Shown: positions 35,049-46,048, counted from the first letter of the stretch. The stretch is 64,000 bases of DNA from Thermogemmata fonticola (GCF_013694095.1 NZ_JACEFB010000001.1:248001-312000); one strand, 5' to 3'. Numbers and translations: made by a program. The notes: a model not told the origin generated them from the letters alone.

Positions 35049-36440
35049 TTATTCCGTAGCGACGGGACGCTCTCCTGGCCCAGAGATATAAGCGGACAGC
35101 AATTTTTCCAAAACTTGGAGCGTGCGGTGCACTGCTCCCTGCTGACTGCGTACGAATTCCTGGGCGATCTGCCCCATGCGTCGGCGGCCTTGCGGGTCTT
35201 GCAGCAGGCGTTCCAACTGAGGTTCCAGATCAGCGGCCTGAGGGACTTGGATCGCTGCTCCTCGTTCGACCAATTGCTCCGCCGCCTGGCGGAAATTCCA
35301 GACATGCGGACCGAAGAGGCAAGGAATCCCCTGCCCTGCCGGCTCAATCATGCTTTGCCCGCCGCGACGCCCATCCAGGCTTCCCCCCACAAAACCGACA
35401 TCGGCCAAGCCCCACGCTGCCTGCAACTCCCCGATGGTATCCCACAAGATGACCGCGGGTAAAGCGGCCAGCGGTTGCGGGTGCCGAGAGCGGCGCACCC
35501 AAGACAGTCCTGTCTTCGCCACAAGCTGGGCCACCTCCTCAAAATGGTCCGGATGCCGCGGAACAAGGAGCAGATGCAGGCGGGGATAGCGGCGGCGCAA
35601 GTCGGCAAATACTCGCAGGACAATCTCTTCCTCCGGAGGATGTGTGCTGCCGGCGAGCCAGAGAATCGGCGGACCTGACGGGGCAGAAGGATCATCCGCA
35701 GCGAAGGAAGCGGGCCTCGGCCAGGGGAGACCCAACCAGCGTGCAAGTTCCTGGGTTTTCCCAGGCTGGTAATGCAGGGCGCCATCAAATTTGATGGAAC
35801 CGGTCACCGTAATTTTTTCCGGTGGGACTCCCAGTTGGCGCAAGCGCTGGGCATCCGCTTCACTCTGCACGACAAAATGGCTGACTGGCTTCAAGAGCAG
35901 CCGCCATACCAGAGCCGGCCAGCGTTGCCAGCGTGCTGCCGTCCGCGGGCTGATCCGCCCGTTGACCACGCAGACTGGAATGTGCCGCCGGCGAGCTGCA
36001 TCCAGAAAGTTTGGCCACAGTTCACTCTCGGCCAGGACTATCAGCCGCGGTTGGAGGGTATCCAGCGCTTGCTGCACCGCCCAAGTAAAATCGAAAGGCC
36101 AGGGGAGCACCGTCAGATCAGAGAATGTGCGCCTGGCTTCATCCAGTCCGCTGTCGGTGGAAGCCGAGACCACGACTCGCCAGTGAGGAAACCGCTTCCG
36201 AAAAGCCTGCACTAACGGAACCAAGAGATGGATTTCCCCCACGCTGACGCCGTGAAACCAGACGGCGGGCGGTTCCGCCGCACTTTTTGGTACCATCGGT
36301 CCTTTCCGCAGATGGATAGGACCAAAGAGCCGGGAGGGCAAATGGCGGCGATAACGGCCTGTACGAATGGCGCGCCAGAGCAGCCAGGGGAAGAAGCAGG
36401 ACAACGCTAAGACGTAGCAAAGATTCAGGAGCATGGGCAT
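35049..36440 (-). CDS. waaA: 3-deoxy-D-manno-octulosonic acid (Kdo) transferase
   Basis: A 463-residue GT30 enzyme; the ATG at 36434 is an equally good start. It moves Kdo from CMP-Kdo onto lipid IVA at the cytoplasmic membrane. One N-terminal membrane helix (LLNLCYVLALSCFFPWLLW) is followed by WFHGVSVGE, the acceptor-side block VLAESELWPNFL, VNGRIS, GSIKFD, the nucleotide-binding segment LAGSTHPPEEE, LVPRHPDHFEE and the C-terminal GGQSMIEPAGQGIP. All of this is typical of WaaA/KdtA, including the Glu of the N-terminal domain (HGVSVGE). With lpxB at 20 kb it supports a Kdo-lipid A outer membrane. secA lies just upstream on the same strand. Confidence 0.95.
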   Translation of the reverse strand: MPMLLNLCYVLALSCFFPWLLWRAIRTGRYRRHLPSRLFGPIHLRKGPMVPKSAAEPPAVWFHGVSVGEIHLLVPLVQAFRKRFPHWRVVVSASTDSGLDEARRTFSDLTVLPWPFDFTWAVQQALDTLQPRLIVLAESELWPNFLDAARRRHIPVCVVNGRISPRTAARWQRWPALVWRLLLKPVSHFVVQSEADAQRLRQLGVPPEKITVTGSIKFDGALHYQPGKTQELARWLGLPWPRPASFAADDPSAPSGPPILWLAGSTHPPEEEIVLRVFADLRRRYPRLHLLLVPRHPDHFEEVAQLVAKTGLSWVRRSRHPQPLAALPAVILWDTIGELQAAWGLADVGFVGGSLDGRRGGQSMIEPAGQGIPCLFGPHVWNFRQAAEQLVERGAAIQVPQAADLEPQLERLLQDPQGRRRMGQIAQEFVRSQQGAVHRTLQVLEKLLSAYISGPGERPVATE

Positions 36441-36518
36441 CCGTTCCGCAAAGCCCAGGGAGTGTGAGGGGTGCGGCGTGGTGTCGGCTGTGCTCGCATC
36501 CTTAGCTGCCAGATGTTC

Positions 36519-39500
36519 TCAGCGTTTCCCGGATTCGAGCCGCATGTGGCAGTTCTTATACTTTTTGCCGCTGCCGCAGGGACAGGGGTCATTGCGGCCG
36601 ACCTTCCTGCCGACGTTGCGAATTGGTTCGATACGCCGGGATTCGCTGCCGGTGTTGGTTTGCATGGCGGCCTGCTGTTCCTGAGCCTGGCGGGCTTGCA
36701 GGGCGGAGAGGGCGGCTTCATGCGTCGCCCGCGCCCCCGCCCAAAGTGCCGACAGAGCGGTGTCATCTCCCATCTCCTCCATGCGGAACACCGACTCCGT
36801 GATCCGTTCCCGCACCCCTTCCCACATCGCCTCGAACTCTTTCATTCCCTCTCGTTTGTAGACGATCTTGGGGTCTTCCTGGGCGTAACCCCGCAGGCCG
36901 ACGCCGCTACGCAGGCTGTCCATGACCAACAGGTGGGACTTCCAGGCGTTGTCGAGTTGCTCCAGGATCAAGCCTCGCTCCACGGAGCGCATCTCCGGAC
37001 GATATTTTTTGTCATAGGCATTGAGAATGCGGTGGAGGACTTGTTCCCGGTTCTGCCCGACGAAAGCGGACGCTTCCAGGTCCAGATGCAGGGTTTGTTT
37101 ACACCAGTCGGCGAGTTCCCGTGCATCTTCTTCTTCGGCATGGTGAGTGCCGGAGAGAACCTCATCTACACGTGCCTCGATTTCCTCGAAATCTGCGGCG
37201 GGTATCGCTTGGGCGGAGATCTCCAACAACTTTTCCCGGATACGGCTGCGGGATTCCGTGCGGACGAACTCTTCCGTCAAGCCGAATTCAGCCAGCGTCT
37301 GGTTAGCGGCGTGGAAGAACCCATTGGGGTCGGCAAAGGCTTGGGGGTTACGCATGGTCACCAAAGCTGTACCCAAGCGTTGCACCGCCCAGTTGTAAAG
37401 CTTCTCCCGGTCGGGGGGATGTCCGCTGCTCATCTTTTCCGGCAGATAGAGCCGTAGGGCGTTGAGCACGGGGAACTCGATATCCTTTTTCCGGTACGCC
37501 TCCCGAATTTTGCGATAGAGGAACTGGCGGAGCTGCTCCGTTTCCATCTCTAGCAGGGGTGCGGGATCGATGCGGATGTCGAATTTTTGCCGCATCCACT
37601 CCGCCAGGGACTCGGCGCCGTAGGACCGGCTCAGATAGCGCTGGCCATCCTGGAGATCGACGGCTAGGAGTTTTTCCTCGGCCTTGGCAATGAGAAACTC
37701 ATCGAGGCGCTCGCGGGGAATCTTTTTCAATTCCCGATCGGTGTATTCCAGGCCGAAGCGGGCTTGCAGAGCACGGCAGAGTTCGCTCCAGCGCCAGTCC
37801 GCAGGGTCTTCATCGGGGTTGAGGTTTTCCTCGAGCAATTCCTGAATGATGGTGGGGATGGTTTGAACGGCTTTATCCTGAGCGTATTTGACGGCGTCCT
37901 CGAAACCGGAGCGGAACTCCGAGGCCTGGAACTCGATGCCGAGGCGGTTGGCGGCAAAGCTGGCGAAGCTGGCCGGGCCGTAGTCTGGGTCGAGGAAGCG
38001 CTGGATGGCCTTGTCCATTTGCCAGCGGAGCATGGCGAGGATTTCTGCCCGGGGATTCTTGCCGTCGAGAATCTCCTGGCGTTTGCCATAGACGCTCTTG
38101 CGCTGGTAATCCATGACTTCGTCGTATTCGAGGAGGTTTTTACGCTGATCGAAATGCCACTCTTCGACTTTCTTCTGGGCTTTTTCGATGCGGCGTGTGA
38201 CCATGCGGGACTCGATGGCCTCGCCTTCCTTCATGCCCAGGCGTGTCAGGACGCTGGCCACCCATTCTGAGGCGAAGAGGCGCATCAGGTCGTCCTGAAG
38301 GGACAGGTAGAAGCGGCTGGAACCGGGGTCTCCCTGGCGGCCGGCGCGGCCGCGGAGCTGATTGTCAATCCGGCGGGAATCATGGCGTTCCGTGCCGATG
38401 ATGTGCAGGCCGCCGAGTTCCGCGACTTTCCGTCCTTCCTCCTTCATCTTCTCCTTGGCTTCGATCTCTGCGACCGTTTGGATCCAGACGTCGTTGGGGA
38501 CGTCGAGGCGAGTGGGGTATAAGGAACGTCCATCGGGGCCTTTGAGCTGTTTGAGGCGTGCCCAGGCGAGGGTTTCCGGGTTGCCGCCGAGGATGATGTC
38601 GGTACCACGGCCAGCCATGTTTGTGGCGATGGTGACGGCTCCCAGGCGTCCGGCCTGAGCGATGATCTCGGCTTCCCGCGCGACATTTTCCGGCTTGGCG
38701 TTGAGCAACTCGTGTGGTATCCCGCGCATCTTGAGCATGCGCGAGAGCTTCTCGCTTTTATCCACATCACGTGTGCCGATGAGGATAGGGCGGCCACTGC
38801 GGTGTATCTCTACGATCTCTTCGACGATGGCATCCCACTTTTCCTTCTCCGTGCGGAAGACGAGGTCGGGGTAGTTGATCCGCCGCAGGGGTTTGTTGGT
38901 CGGCACGACGAAGACTTCCATGCCGTAGATTTTCCAGAACTCGTTTTCCTCCGTTTTGGCGGTTCCGGTCATGCCAGCCCGCTTGCGATAGAGCTTGAAG
39001 AAGTTTTGCAAGGTGATGGTGGCGAGGGTTTGCGTCTCCTGTTTGATGCGGACGCCGTCCTTTTGGTGCTTGGCTTCAATCGCTTGGTGGAGGCCGTCGG
39101 ACCACTGCCGCCCGTACATGGCTCGCCCGGTGTGCTCATCGATGATGACGATGCTCAGCTCGTGGTTTTCGCGGGGATCGCGGTCAATGATGTAGTGGCG
39201 ATCCAGGTGGTAGAGGTGATGGGCCTTGAGGGCGTTGTCGATGAGGTGCGGCCATTCCATATTGCCGGCGGTGTAGAAGCTCTCGACCCCGGCCAGTTCC
39301 TCGGCTTTGCGGACCCCGGCGTCGGTCAAGTGGCAGGTCCGTTCCTTCTCCTTGATTTCAAAGTAAACGCCCCGAGGCGGCGGATTCTGCGGGTCCACAC
39401 GCTTGGGATCAGGAGGGGAAAGTGTCGGCAGGTTGTCTCCTTCGGTGCCGGTGATGACCACGACGCCGGTGGCGGCGAGTTCCTTACGGGCTTTGCGTTC

Positions 39501-40418
39501 CAACTCGGTCAAAGCGCGGGCGATGCGATCGGCATCGGCGAAGCGGCGGGCATCCGAGAACGCTGGGCCACTAATGATAAGCGGCGTGCGGGCCTCATCG
39601 ATGAGGATGTTATCGACCTCGTCGATGATGGCGTAGTTGAGCGGCACGCGCTGGACTTGGCGGTAATAGGGATGGAATTCCTCGTCGTCATGCCGGGCCA
39701 GTTTCATATTGTCGCGGAGGTAGTCGAAGCCGAACTCGCTGGCCGTACCGTAGGTGATGTCCGCCTGATAGGCTCGGCGGCGATTGTCCGGGTCCATGTC
39801 CGATTGGATGTAGGCAGCACTCACTCCCAGAGCGTTGTAGATGGGCAGCATCCACTCGCAGTCCCGGCGTGCCAGATAATCATTGACGGTGACGATGTGT
39901 ACGCCCTTGCCTTCGAGGGCATTGAGGTAAGCAGGGAGGGTGGCCACCAGGGTTTTCCCTTCCCCTGTGACCATCTCCGCGATGGCTCCCTGTTTTTCGC
40001 CGTAGCCGTGCAGAATCATGCCGCCGATGAGCTGGACGTCGTAATGCCGCATGTTTTTGGTCCGGCGGGCGGCCTCCCGACAGGCAGCAAAGGCTTCCGG
40101 CAGGAGATCATCCAGCGTTTCCCCGGCAGCCAGGCGCTTCTTGAATTGCACCGTCAGCTCTTTGAGTTCCGCGTCGCTGAGAGCTTGCATCCGCGGTTCC
40201 AGCTCATTGATCCGCGCTAGGGGACTGCCGGGAATGACAATGTGCGTCTCGCTGTTCTTGGGCCGGTAGTACCCCAAAGATTTGATCTTACGTTCATTGG
40301 CCGAGCCGCCCATCAGACGGGCCAGAAACTGCACGCACCCTTCTGCGAAGGTGTTAAACTTCTCCCCTAGACGCTCCCAGAAGGTCGGCTCCAGGGCAGC
40401 GGTTTGCGTCATAGACAT
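36519..40418 (-). CDS. secA: Preprotein translocase ATPase SecA, long form
   Basis: A 1299-residue protein from the ATG at 40418, with AGGAG upstream. Walker A is VTGEGKT near 150, and Walker B and the helicase motif are [16 protein letters not shown] near 265-280. The preprotein cross-linking region includes an added Pro-rich stretch (NPPPRGVYF). NBD2 has [24 protein letters not shown] and [16 protein letters not shown]. The C-terminal zinc motif [13 protein letters not shown] is at about 1279-1291. E. coli SecA has 901 residues. Here the LEYDEV segment (about 764) and LDNAWKSHL (about 1163) are roughly 400 apart, against about 125 in E. coli, so about 275 residues are inserted in the helical scaffold/wing region. 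Confidence 0.95.
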   Translation of the reverse strand: MSMTQTAALEPTFWERLGEKFNTFAEGCVQFLARLMGGSANERKIKSLGYYRPKNSETHIVIPGSPLARINELEPRMQALSDAELKELTVQFKKRLAAGETLDDLLPEAFAACREAARRTKNMRHYDVQLIGGMILHGYGEKQGAIAEMVTGEGKTLVATLPAYLNALEGKGVHIVTVNDYLARRDCEWMLPIYNALGVSAAYIQSDMDPDNRRRAYQADITYGTASEFGFDYLRDNMKLARHDDEEFHPYYRQVQRVPLNYAIIDEVDNILIDEARTPLIISGPAFSDARRFADADRIARALTELERKARKELAATGVVVITGTEGDNLPTLSPPDPKRVDPQNPPPRGVYFEIKEKERTCHLTDAGVRKAEELAGVESFYTAGNMEWPHLIDNALKAHHLYHLDRHYIIDRDPRENHELSIVIIDEHTGRAMYGRQWSDGLHQAIEAKHQKDGVRIKQETQTLATITLQNFFKLYRKRAGMTGTAKTEENEFWKIYGMEVFVVPTNKPLRRINYPDLVFRTEKEKWDAIVEEIVEIHRSGRPILIGTRDVDKSEKLSRMLKMRGIPHELLNAKPENVAREAEIIAQAGRLGAVTIATNMAGRGTDIILGGNPETLAWARLKQLKGPDGRSLYPTRLDVPNDVWIQTVAEIEAKEKMKEEGRKVAELGGLHIIGTERHDSRRIDNQLRGRAGRQGDPGSSRFYLSLQDDLMRLFASEWVASVLTRLGMKEGEAIESRMVTRRIEKAQKKVEEWHFDQRKNLLEYDEVMDYQRKSVYGKRQEILDGKNPRAEILAMLRWQMDKAIQRFLDPDYGPASFASFAANRLGIEFQASEFRSGFEDAVKYAQDKAVQTIPTIIQELLEENLNPDEDPADWRWSELCRALQARFGLEYTDRELKKIPRERLDEFLIAKAEEKLLAVDLQDGQRYLSRSYGAESLAEWMRQKFDIRIDPAPLLEMETEQLRQFLYRKIREAYRKKDIEFPVLNALRLYLPEKMSSGHPPDREKLYNWAVQRLGTALVTMRNPQAFADPNGFFHAANQTLAEFGLTEEFVRTESRSRIREKLLEISAQAIPAADFEEIEARVDEVLSGTHHAEEEDARELADWCKQTLHLDLEASAFVGQNREQVLHRILNAYDKKYRPEMRSVERGLILEQLDNAWKSHLLVMDSLRSGVGLRGYAQEDPKIVYKREGMKEFEAMWEGVRERITESVFRMEEMGDDTALSALWAGARATHEAALSALQARQAQEQQAAMQTNTGSESRRIEPIRNVGRKVGRNDPCPCGSGKKYKNCHMRLESGKR

Positions 40419-40520
40419 CGCAGTCGTTCTCCTACAACCAGGCAGCGGCGGGTGATTCCTCAAGCTACAGAGGCGTTCCCTTTCGGGTCAATATCATCCG
40501 TTAAGGCCTCTAGTACCCCG

Positions 40521-40567
40521 AATCCGCCGCCGTTGAGGCGGATTATCCCCATTCAAGGGAATCCGCC
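40521..40567 (-). promoter_or_regulatory. Two mutually exclusive hairpins in the secA upstream region
   Basis: The octamer AATCCGCC occurs at 40521-40528 and 40560-40567, and its complement GGCGGATT at 40537-40544 can pair with either. The 40537/40567 pairing can extend by three C-G pairs. On the minus strand this lies 100-150 bases before the secA ATG, within the 350-base gap (40419-40770) between secA and the ABC permease gene. No T-run follows, so a translational or processing switch is more likely than classical attenuation. The remainder of the gap shows nothing recognised. Confidence 0.5.
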
Positions 40568-40770
40568 TCCCTTTACTTATTGGATAGGAGTATTCTACTT
40601 TCTCGTTGCAGGAAAAAGGAAATGTCTTGCCAGAAAGAGGTGGGCCAGAGCCGAAATTGGGAAAATGGAAACCAGGCTGGAAACCAGGGTCGAAAATGGC
40701 AGTGGCGGCGGTCTCCGAGAAGAGCGAAAGGTGAGGGGAAACTGCTAAAGGAGTGTCTGACGGCGGGGGA

Positions 40771-43482
40771 TCATTCGTATTGCAGCACTTCCGGGATGCG
40801 CGTGCGAACAGCTCGCCAAGCGGGCCACAATCCCGCCAAGGCGGCGCTGCCGATTGCTACCGCGGCGATGCCTCCCGCTTGCCTCCAGGGCACGACGATA
40901 TCGAAGACGAAGCCGGACTCTTCCACCATGATCACGTGAAGGATGTACCATTCCAGGGGTAAGCCGACCAGAAAGCCGATGAGGGAGCCGAACACGCCCA
41001 AAAGCAGCGCTTCCGCCAGCACGCTCAGGAGTACCTGGAGAGGGGTCGCACCGACGGCCAAGAGCAAGCCCAATTCCCGGCGCCGTTGCAAGACAGAGAT
41101 GAGCAACGCCGTCACTACTCCCAGGGCCGCCACGATCCCCACAACCACCTGCTGGGCGTAAGCGAACAAATACAAACGCTGGATCAAGTCGGTGAGAAAA
41201 TGCCGCAGGGAATGGCGGTCCGTCACGAATAAACCCCGGCTCTGGGCATAATTCTGCAAGTGCAACTGGCCGAGTTGTTGACCTTGGGCATCCGGCCGGA
41301 GGAACACATGGCACATGTCCACGAGGTGATCCCCAAACAATTCCGCATAGCGACGGCGATCCAGAAACACCGTCCCGCGGCTCCAGGAGTAATCCCGCAC
41401 CGTCCCGATCATGCGGAAATGGAGCGGTCCATTCGGCCCCGGGAGGGTGATTGTGTCTCCGACCTGAACGCGGTGGCGCCGGGCAAAGTTCTCGCTGACC
41501 AGCACGTCGTTGGTACCGGGCAGATCCAGGAACTTTTCCAGGTCCGGCAGACCGACCGGGACGCGTTCCCGCGTGGCTCGCACATAATCGACAGCATCCA
41601 CTGCGAGCAGATACACAATTGTGCCGTTGTACTCCGGGCGCGAGTAGCGGATGGCCATGACGTGGTCCACCCCTGGCAACTGCCGCAACTCCTCGACAAC
41701 TTCCGCGCTCATTGGGGAATTGGACGTGTTGGCCGACATCATGTTGCCGTTGAAGACGAAGTAGTCGGCCTGCACCACCTGGTCGATCCAGGCGATGACG
41801 GGTTCCTCGTTGCTGCGGCCGACCCCGGCGGTTTGAAACATGAGAGCAACCCCAGCGGCCAAGGCTCCGAGAACGACGCCGGTGCGACTTGGAGCGCGGG
41901 CCAGATTGTCGAAAGCCAGACGCACTACAAACGGGCAGCAGACCTGGACCACAGGGCGGAGAACCGGAACCAGAAATTGGACGATCAAGGGTGCGGCAAG
42001 GAGTAAGCCCACAAGCAGAATGGCCATGCCGCCAATCGAACCAGTGCGCGTGCTCGGCAAGTGATGGCGTAGGGCGATCGCCGCTAAGCCGCCGCCGATG
42101 AACAGGAGGCAAGTAGCGTAATGGAGTAGTTTCCAGAGTCGCGTGCGGCGTTGTAGGCCGCGCCGAGCAGCACGAGCGGGATCATCGTTGGCCGCTTGCA
42201 GAGCGGGGAGGAAAGCGGCCAACACTGCCACCACCACTCCCGTTGCCACAGCCCATACCGCTTGACGGCTATCGAGCCGCTCTGGCTGAATTTCCGGGTT
42301 GAGGAACATCGAGGCCAACTCATCCCGGAATTGCCACAACGCCATCTCAGCCAGCAGGATTCCCAGGGGAATGCCGACCACAGCGCCGAGCAGGCCGAGG
42401 AGCGACGCCATTATGGTGAATAGGCCCACGATCTGCCAGCGGGTGGCTCCCAGGGCGCGGAGGATGCCGATGTCGGGCTGCCGTTCGGCTACCGTTACCA
42501 CCATAGCGTTGTACACGAGGAATAGTCCGACAATCATGGACCCCAGCGCGCAGATGTAGAAGGCCAGTTGCAGACCGCCGACGACTTCCTGTGTGCTCTG
42601 CCGCTGGGCATCGGGGGTGCGCACCGCTGCCCGGCCTGCTACCACGGCATTGACCAGACGCCCCACCGTTTCGATGTCCGCCTGCGGTTCGAGATACAAG
42701 TCGATCCGATTGACCTTCTCGGTCCAGTTCTGCTCCACAGCATATTCCAGAAGCGGACCGCCCAATGCAGCAGCGGGGGGCACCGGACGCACGACCCGCG
42801 CCGCCTGACCCACGCTCATGCCGATGAGATTCTTTCCCAGGCTGCCCAGGGGTGAATCGGGGGCGAAATCCACCACGCCAACTACCAAGCAGTCCACATC
42901 CCGCAGGGCATGGCGGAGGCGCAAGGGCTTTCCCTGGAGGCCCGAACGGACTAAAGCGTCGTAGATCGAACGCGACACCACCACCAAGCGCCCCGGCAAG
43001 CGATCCCACAGCTCCGCCGCACGCGCGAAATCCCCCTCCTGGATGGCCGAGAGGATCGGTAGCAATTGCCAGCGGGGAAGCTGGGCTAGCGGCGTGACCT
43101 GCACCTTGAGCGGATTATCGCTCTGGAGAATCTGGGACGACACCTCTGCGCCTAAAAGCACTGCCGAGCGATTGTCGAGGTCCGGAAGGGTGACGCGGTC
43201 GTACACCAGGGGTTCGACAGCTTTTAGGCCGGGAATGCGAGCGGCGCGGATCTCGCGGACCAATTGGCGCAGGACGCCGGCCTCCCCATTGCTGACGTAC
43301 AAAGCCGCTGCATCGATCGGAGTGGTCGTATCTTGAGCCGCTATCTCGATGCAGCGATTGAGAATGCGAGCAGAAATGAGGGTCGCTACTCCCAGCGCAA
43401 TGCTGGCCACAATCAGCAAACCACGCTCCCAGTGCACCTGGAGGTAGCGGCGGCTGAGCAGACTGTATACGGTAACGGCCAT
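40771..43482 (-). CDS. FtsX/MacB-type ABC transporter permease, duplicated (long) form
   Basis: A 903-residue inner-membrane protein. I prefer the ATG at 43482 (MAVTVYSLLSRRYLQ); the ATG at 43506 has its AG-rich site too close. There is an N-terminal membrane helix (GLLIVASIALGVATLIS), a large periplasmic domain to about residue 300, then FtsX core helices (LGSMIVGLFLVYNAMVVTV, the coupling segment ILRALGATRWQI and more). A second periplasmic domain (to about 740) and a second FtsX block follow (VVGIVAALGVVTALLISV, LLLAVGATPLQVLLSVL). The layout matches long LolC/E- or MacB-like exporters that move lipids or lipoproteins out of the inner membrane. The ATPase gene lies just upstream. Confidence 0.88.
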   Translation of the reverse strand: MAVTVYSLLSRRYLQVHWERGLLIVASIALGVATLISARILNRCIEIAAQDTTTPIDAAALYVSNGEAGVLRQLVREIRAARIPGLKAVEPLVYDRVTLPDLDNRSAVLLGAEVSSQILQSDNPLKVQVTPLAQLPRWQLLPILSAIQEGDFARAAELWDRLPGRLVVVSRSIYDALVRSGLQGKPLRLRHALRDVDCLVVGVVDFAPDSPLGSLGKNLIGMSVGQAARVVRPVPPAAALGGPLLEYAVEQNWTEKVNRIDLYLEPQADIETVGRLVNAVVAGRAAVRTPDAQRQSTQEVVGGLQLAFYICALGSMIVGLFLVYNAMVVTVAERQPDIGILRALGATRWQIVGLFTIMASLLGLLGAVVGIPLGILLAEMALWQFRDELASMFLNPEIQPERLDSRQAVWAVATGVVVAVLAAFLPALQAANDDPARAARRGLQRRTRLWKLLHYATCLLFIGGGLAAIALRHHLPSTRTGSIGGMAILLVGLLLAAPLIVQFLVPVLRPVVQVCCPFVVRLAFDNLARAPSRTGVVLGALAAGVALMFQTAGVGRSNEEPVIAWIDQVVQADYFVFNGNMMSANTSNSPMSAEVVEELRQLPGVDHVMAIRYSRPEYNGTIVYLLAVDAVDYVRATRERVPVGLPDLEKFLDLPGTNDVLVSENFARRHRVQVGDTITLPGPNGPLHFRMIGTVRDYSWSRGTVFLDRRRYAELFGDHLVDMCHVFLRPDAQGQQLGQLHLQNYAQSRGLFVTDRHSLRHFLTDLIQRLYLFAYAQQVVVGIVAALGVVTALLISVLQRRRELGLLLAVGATPLQVLLSVLAEALLLGVFGSLIGFLVGLPLEWYILHVIMVEESGFVFDIVVPWRQAGGIAAVAIGSAALAGLWPAWRAVRTRIPEVLQYE

Positions 43483-43521
43483 CCGGACCCGACTCCCCTT
43501 GCCCATTCCCTCAGTCGCCGG

Positions 43522-44229
43522 TCACACCGAATCGCATGGGACTGAACTCTTCGGCACCGGGTGATCCGACTCGATGCGGCCATCTCGGAGGCGAACCAAG
43601 CGTGTACCGTAGGCTGCCGCTGTCGGATCGTGGGTCACCATGACCACCGCTCGACGTGCCGGTTCTGGCAAGCGGGAGAGCAGGGTCAAAATTTCACGGC
43701 TGGTTTGCGAGTCGAGATTGCCCGTCGGCTCATCACACAAGACGGCTTCCGGGTCCGCCACGATGGCACGGGCGACGGCCACCCGTTGCATTTCACCGCC
43801 GGATAACTCATCGGGGAAGTGGTCTGCGCGGTGTGACAGGCCCACCTGTTCCAGGCATTCGCCCGCACGCTGAAGGGCCTGGCGTCGGTTCCGGCCCGCC
43901 AGCAGTAGCGGCAGCGCGACATTCTCCGCGGCTGTCAGCGTCGGCAAGAGATTGAACGCCTGGAAGACGAAACCGATCCGTTCGCGCCGCAGCAGCGAGC
44001 GCTGGCGGTCGCTCATCGCCTGCAAATCCTGGCCGTGAAACAGCGCCCGCCCCCTGGTCGGCGTATCCAACGCCCCCATCAGGTGCATCAAGGTCGATTT
44101 TCCGGAACCTGATGGCCCCATGATCGTGACGAACTCGCCCGGACGGACAGTCAGCGACACTCCTTGCACGGCCGGCACTGTCCGCCGCCCCTGGACATAC
44201 ACTTTCGTCACCTCAATCAATTCCAGCAT
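43522..44229 (-). CDS. LolD/MacB-type ABC transporter ATP-binding protein
   Basis: A 235-residue ATPase with Walker A GPSGSGKST, Q-loop FVFQAFNLLPTLTAAENV, signature LSGGEMQRVAVARA, Walker B AVLCDEPTGNLD and H-loop MVTHD. The stretch TGNLDSQTS is typical of the LolD/MacB/FtsE branch, which powers FtsX-type permeases by mechanotransmission. It ends 39 bases before the permease start and is plainly its partner. The transported substrate (lipoprotein, lipid or small molecule) cannot be told from sequence; no membrane-fusion or outer-membrane channel gene is adjacent. Confidence 0.92.
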   Translation of the reverse strand: MLELIEVTKVYVQGRRTVPAVQGVSLTVRPGEFVTIMGPSGSGKSTLMHLMGALDTPTRGRALFHGQDLQAMSDRQRSLLRRERIGFVFQAFNLLPTLTAAENVALPLLLAGRNRRQALQRAGECLEQVGLSHRADHFPDELSGGEMQRVAVARAIVADPEAVLCDEPTGNLDSQTSREILTLLSRLPEPARRAVVMVTHDPTAAAYGTRLVRLRDGRIESDHPVPKSSVPCDSV

Positions 44230-44380
44230 AACTGGGGATTTTCCTTTCTGGTTTTCCTTTCTGGCGGCACGCGCCGCTGCACGCGGTGTCCCGGCGGATG
44301 TCCAAACACCACGAAAGCCGCGCGGGTCTTGGGCACCCTGCCCCCTCCGATGACCTTACCCCCTGCCTTGTCGTTAGGTT

Positions 44381-46048
44381 TCAGACGGCTAGCTTGCGGT
44401 AGCGGATCCGCCGCGGACGAGCACCTTCTTCGCCCAAGCGTGCCCGCTTCTGCTCCTCATACACTGCGTAGTTCCCTTCGCACCAGATCACCTGGCTGTC
44501 TCCCTCGAACGCCAGAATATGCGTAGCGATCCGGTCCAGGAACCAGCGATCGTGCGAGATGACCACGGCACAGCCGGCAAAGTTCAGCAAGGCTTCCTCC
44601 AGCGCCCGCAGGGTGTCCACATCCAAATCGTTGGTCGGTTCATCGAGCAAAAGCAGATTCCCGCCGCTGCGCAGCAGTTTCGCCAGATGAATGCGATTGC
44701 GTTCGCCGCCAGAACAATCTCCTACCTTCTTCTGCTGATCTGGACCGCGGAAGTTGAAGCGCGCGCAATAAGCCCGGCTGGCGATCCGTTGCTTCCCCAG
44801 TTGCAAATACTCCGCCCCGCCTGTGATCTCCTCGAAGATGGTGTTGTCGTCATTGAGATGGTCCCGATGTTGATCCACGTAGGCGATCCGCACGGTCGGC
44901 CCGATGATCAACCGGCCGCCATCCGGCTGCTCTTGGCCGGTGATGAGGCGGAAGAGCGTGGTCTTGCCCGCTCCATTGGGGCCGATGACCCCCACGATTC
45001 CACCCTTCGGGAGATTGAAGTTGACGTTTTCGAACAGGACCGTGTCGCCGTACACCTTGCGGAGGTTTTCGGCGCGCACCACCAGGTCTCCGAGGGGTGG
45101 TCCCGGAGGGATTTGAATGGTCAGTTCCCGTTCTTCGAGATCGATCTGTTGCTGCTGGAGTTTTTCGATGGCCGCCAAGCGGGCCTTATTGCGGGCCACT
45201 CGGGCCCGGGGTGCCATGCGTGCCCATTCCAACTCACGCTGCAAGGCCTTCTGCCGAGCCGTCTCTTGCTTCTCCAGCATCTCGAGCCGCTTTTTTTTCT
45301 GCTCGAGCCAACCGGAATAATTTCCTTGGTAAGGGTAACCGCGGCCGTTATCCAGTTCGAGAATCCACTGCGCGACATTATCAAGGAAGTACCGATCATG
45401 GGTCACGGCCACCACCGCGCCGCGATACTCCTTGAGATGTTGTTCCAGCCACTCCACGCTTTCCGCGTCCAGGTGGTTTGTCGGTTCATCGAGCAGGAGC
45501 AGATCATAGGGATGAAGCAAGGCCTTGCACAAGGCGACACGCCGGCGTTCGCCCCCGGAGAGATGGTCCACCAAGGCGGTGGGCGGCGGCAAGCGCATGG
45601 CCTCCATCGCCACTTCCAGGCGATGGTCTAGGTTGTACGCATCGCAGGCGTCGATCTGGGCTTGAACTCGTTCCATCTCCTCCGACAATTTGTCGAAGTC
45701 GGCATCAGGCTGACCCATCGCTTCGCCGATCTCTTCCTGCCGGCGCAACAAGGCCCGGATGGGCGCCACCGCCTCTTCCAGTTGCTCTTGCACGGTGGTG
45801 CCTGGCGTCAGGCGCGGTTCCTGGGGCACATAGCCGATCGTGGCCCCTTTGTCCGGATAGGCTTCTCCCATGAAATCCTTATCCACACCAGCCATGATCC
45901 GCAGCAGAGTGGACTTTCCGGCCCCGTTCGAGCCGATGACGCCGATCTTCGCACCATAGTAAAAGTACAGGGTGATGTCCTTGAGCACTTCCTTTTTGCC
46001 GTAGTGCTTCGTGAGATGGTTGATGCTAAACAGGTACCGCTCGCTCAT
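44381..46048 (-). CDS. ettA: Energy-dependent translational throttle protein EttA (ABC-F)
   Basis: A 555-residue soluble ABC-F ATPase with two nucleotide-binding domains: Walker [10 protein letters not shown] and GPNGAGKTT, signatures [11 protein letters not shown] and [11 protein letters not shown], Walker [12 protein letters not shown] and [11 protein letters not shown]. The arm and linker between them are typical of EttA ([34 protein letters not shown]). EttA binds the ribosomal E site and couples the first peptide bond to the ATP/ADP state. The second signature starts with Cys instead of Leu, a small deviation. Length is normal for EttA. The FtsX/LolD pair follows it on the same strand. 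Confidence 0.94.
   Translation of the reverse strand: MSERYLFSINHLTKHYGKKEVLKDITLYFYYGAKIGVIGSNGAGKSTLLRIMAGVDKDFMGEAYPDKGATIGYVPQEPRLTPGTTVQEQLEEAVAPIRALLRRQEEIGEAMGQPDADFDKLSEEMERVQAQIDACDAYNLDHRLEVAMEAMRLPPPTALVDHLSGGERRRVALCKALLHPYDLLLLDEPTNHLDAESVEWLEQHLKEYRGAVVAVTHDRYFLDNVAQWILELDNGRGYPYQGNYSGWLEQKKKRLEMLEKQETARQKALQRELEWARMAPRARVARNKARLAAIEKLQQQQIDLEERELTIQIPPGPPLGDLVVRAENLRKVYGDTVLFENVNFNLPKGGIVGVIGPNGAGKTTLFRLITGQEQPDGGRLIIGPTVRIAYVDQHRDHLNDDNTIFEEITGGAEYLQLGKQRIASRAYCARFNFRGPDQQKKVGDCSGGERNRIHLAKLLRSGGNLLLLDEPTNDLDVDTLRALEEALLNFAGCAVVISHDRWFLDRIATHILAFEGDSQVIWCEGNYAVYEEQKRARLGEEGARPRRIRYRKLAV

Noticed and set aside
38712-40220. 502-codon plus-strand frame
   Set aside because: It is antisense to secA, with no domain or start signal. 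Long antisense frames are common in GC-rich genes.
40745-42112. 455-codon minus-strand frame in a second reading frame
   Set aside because: It overlaps the ABC permease gene out of frame; the permease has FtsX domains and a matching ATPase neighbour.
44519-45631. 370-codon plus-strand frame
   Set aside because: It is antisense to ettA, and the real gene has both ABC signatures intact.
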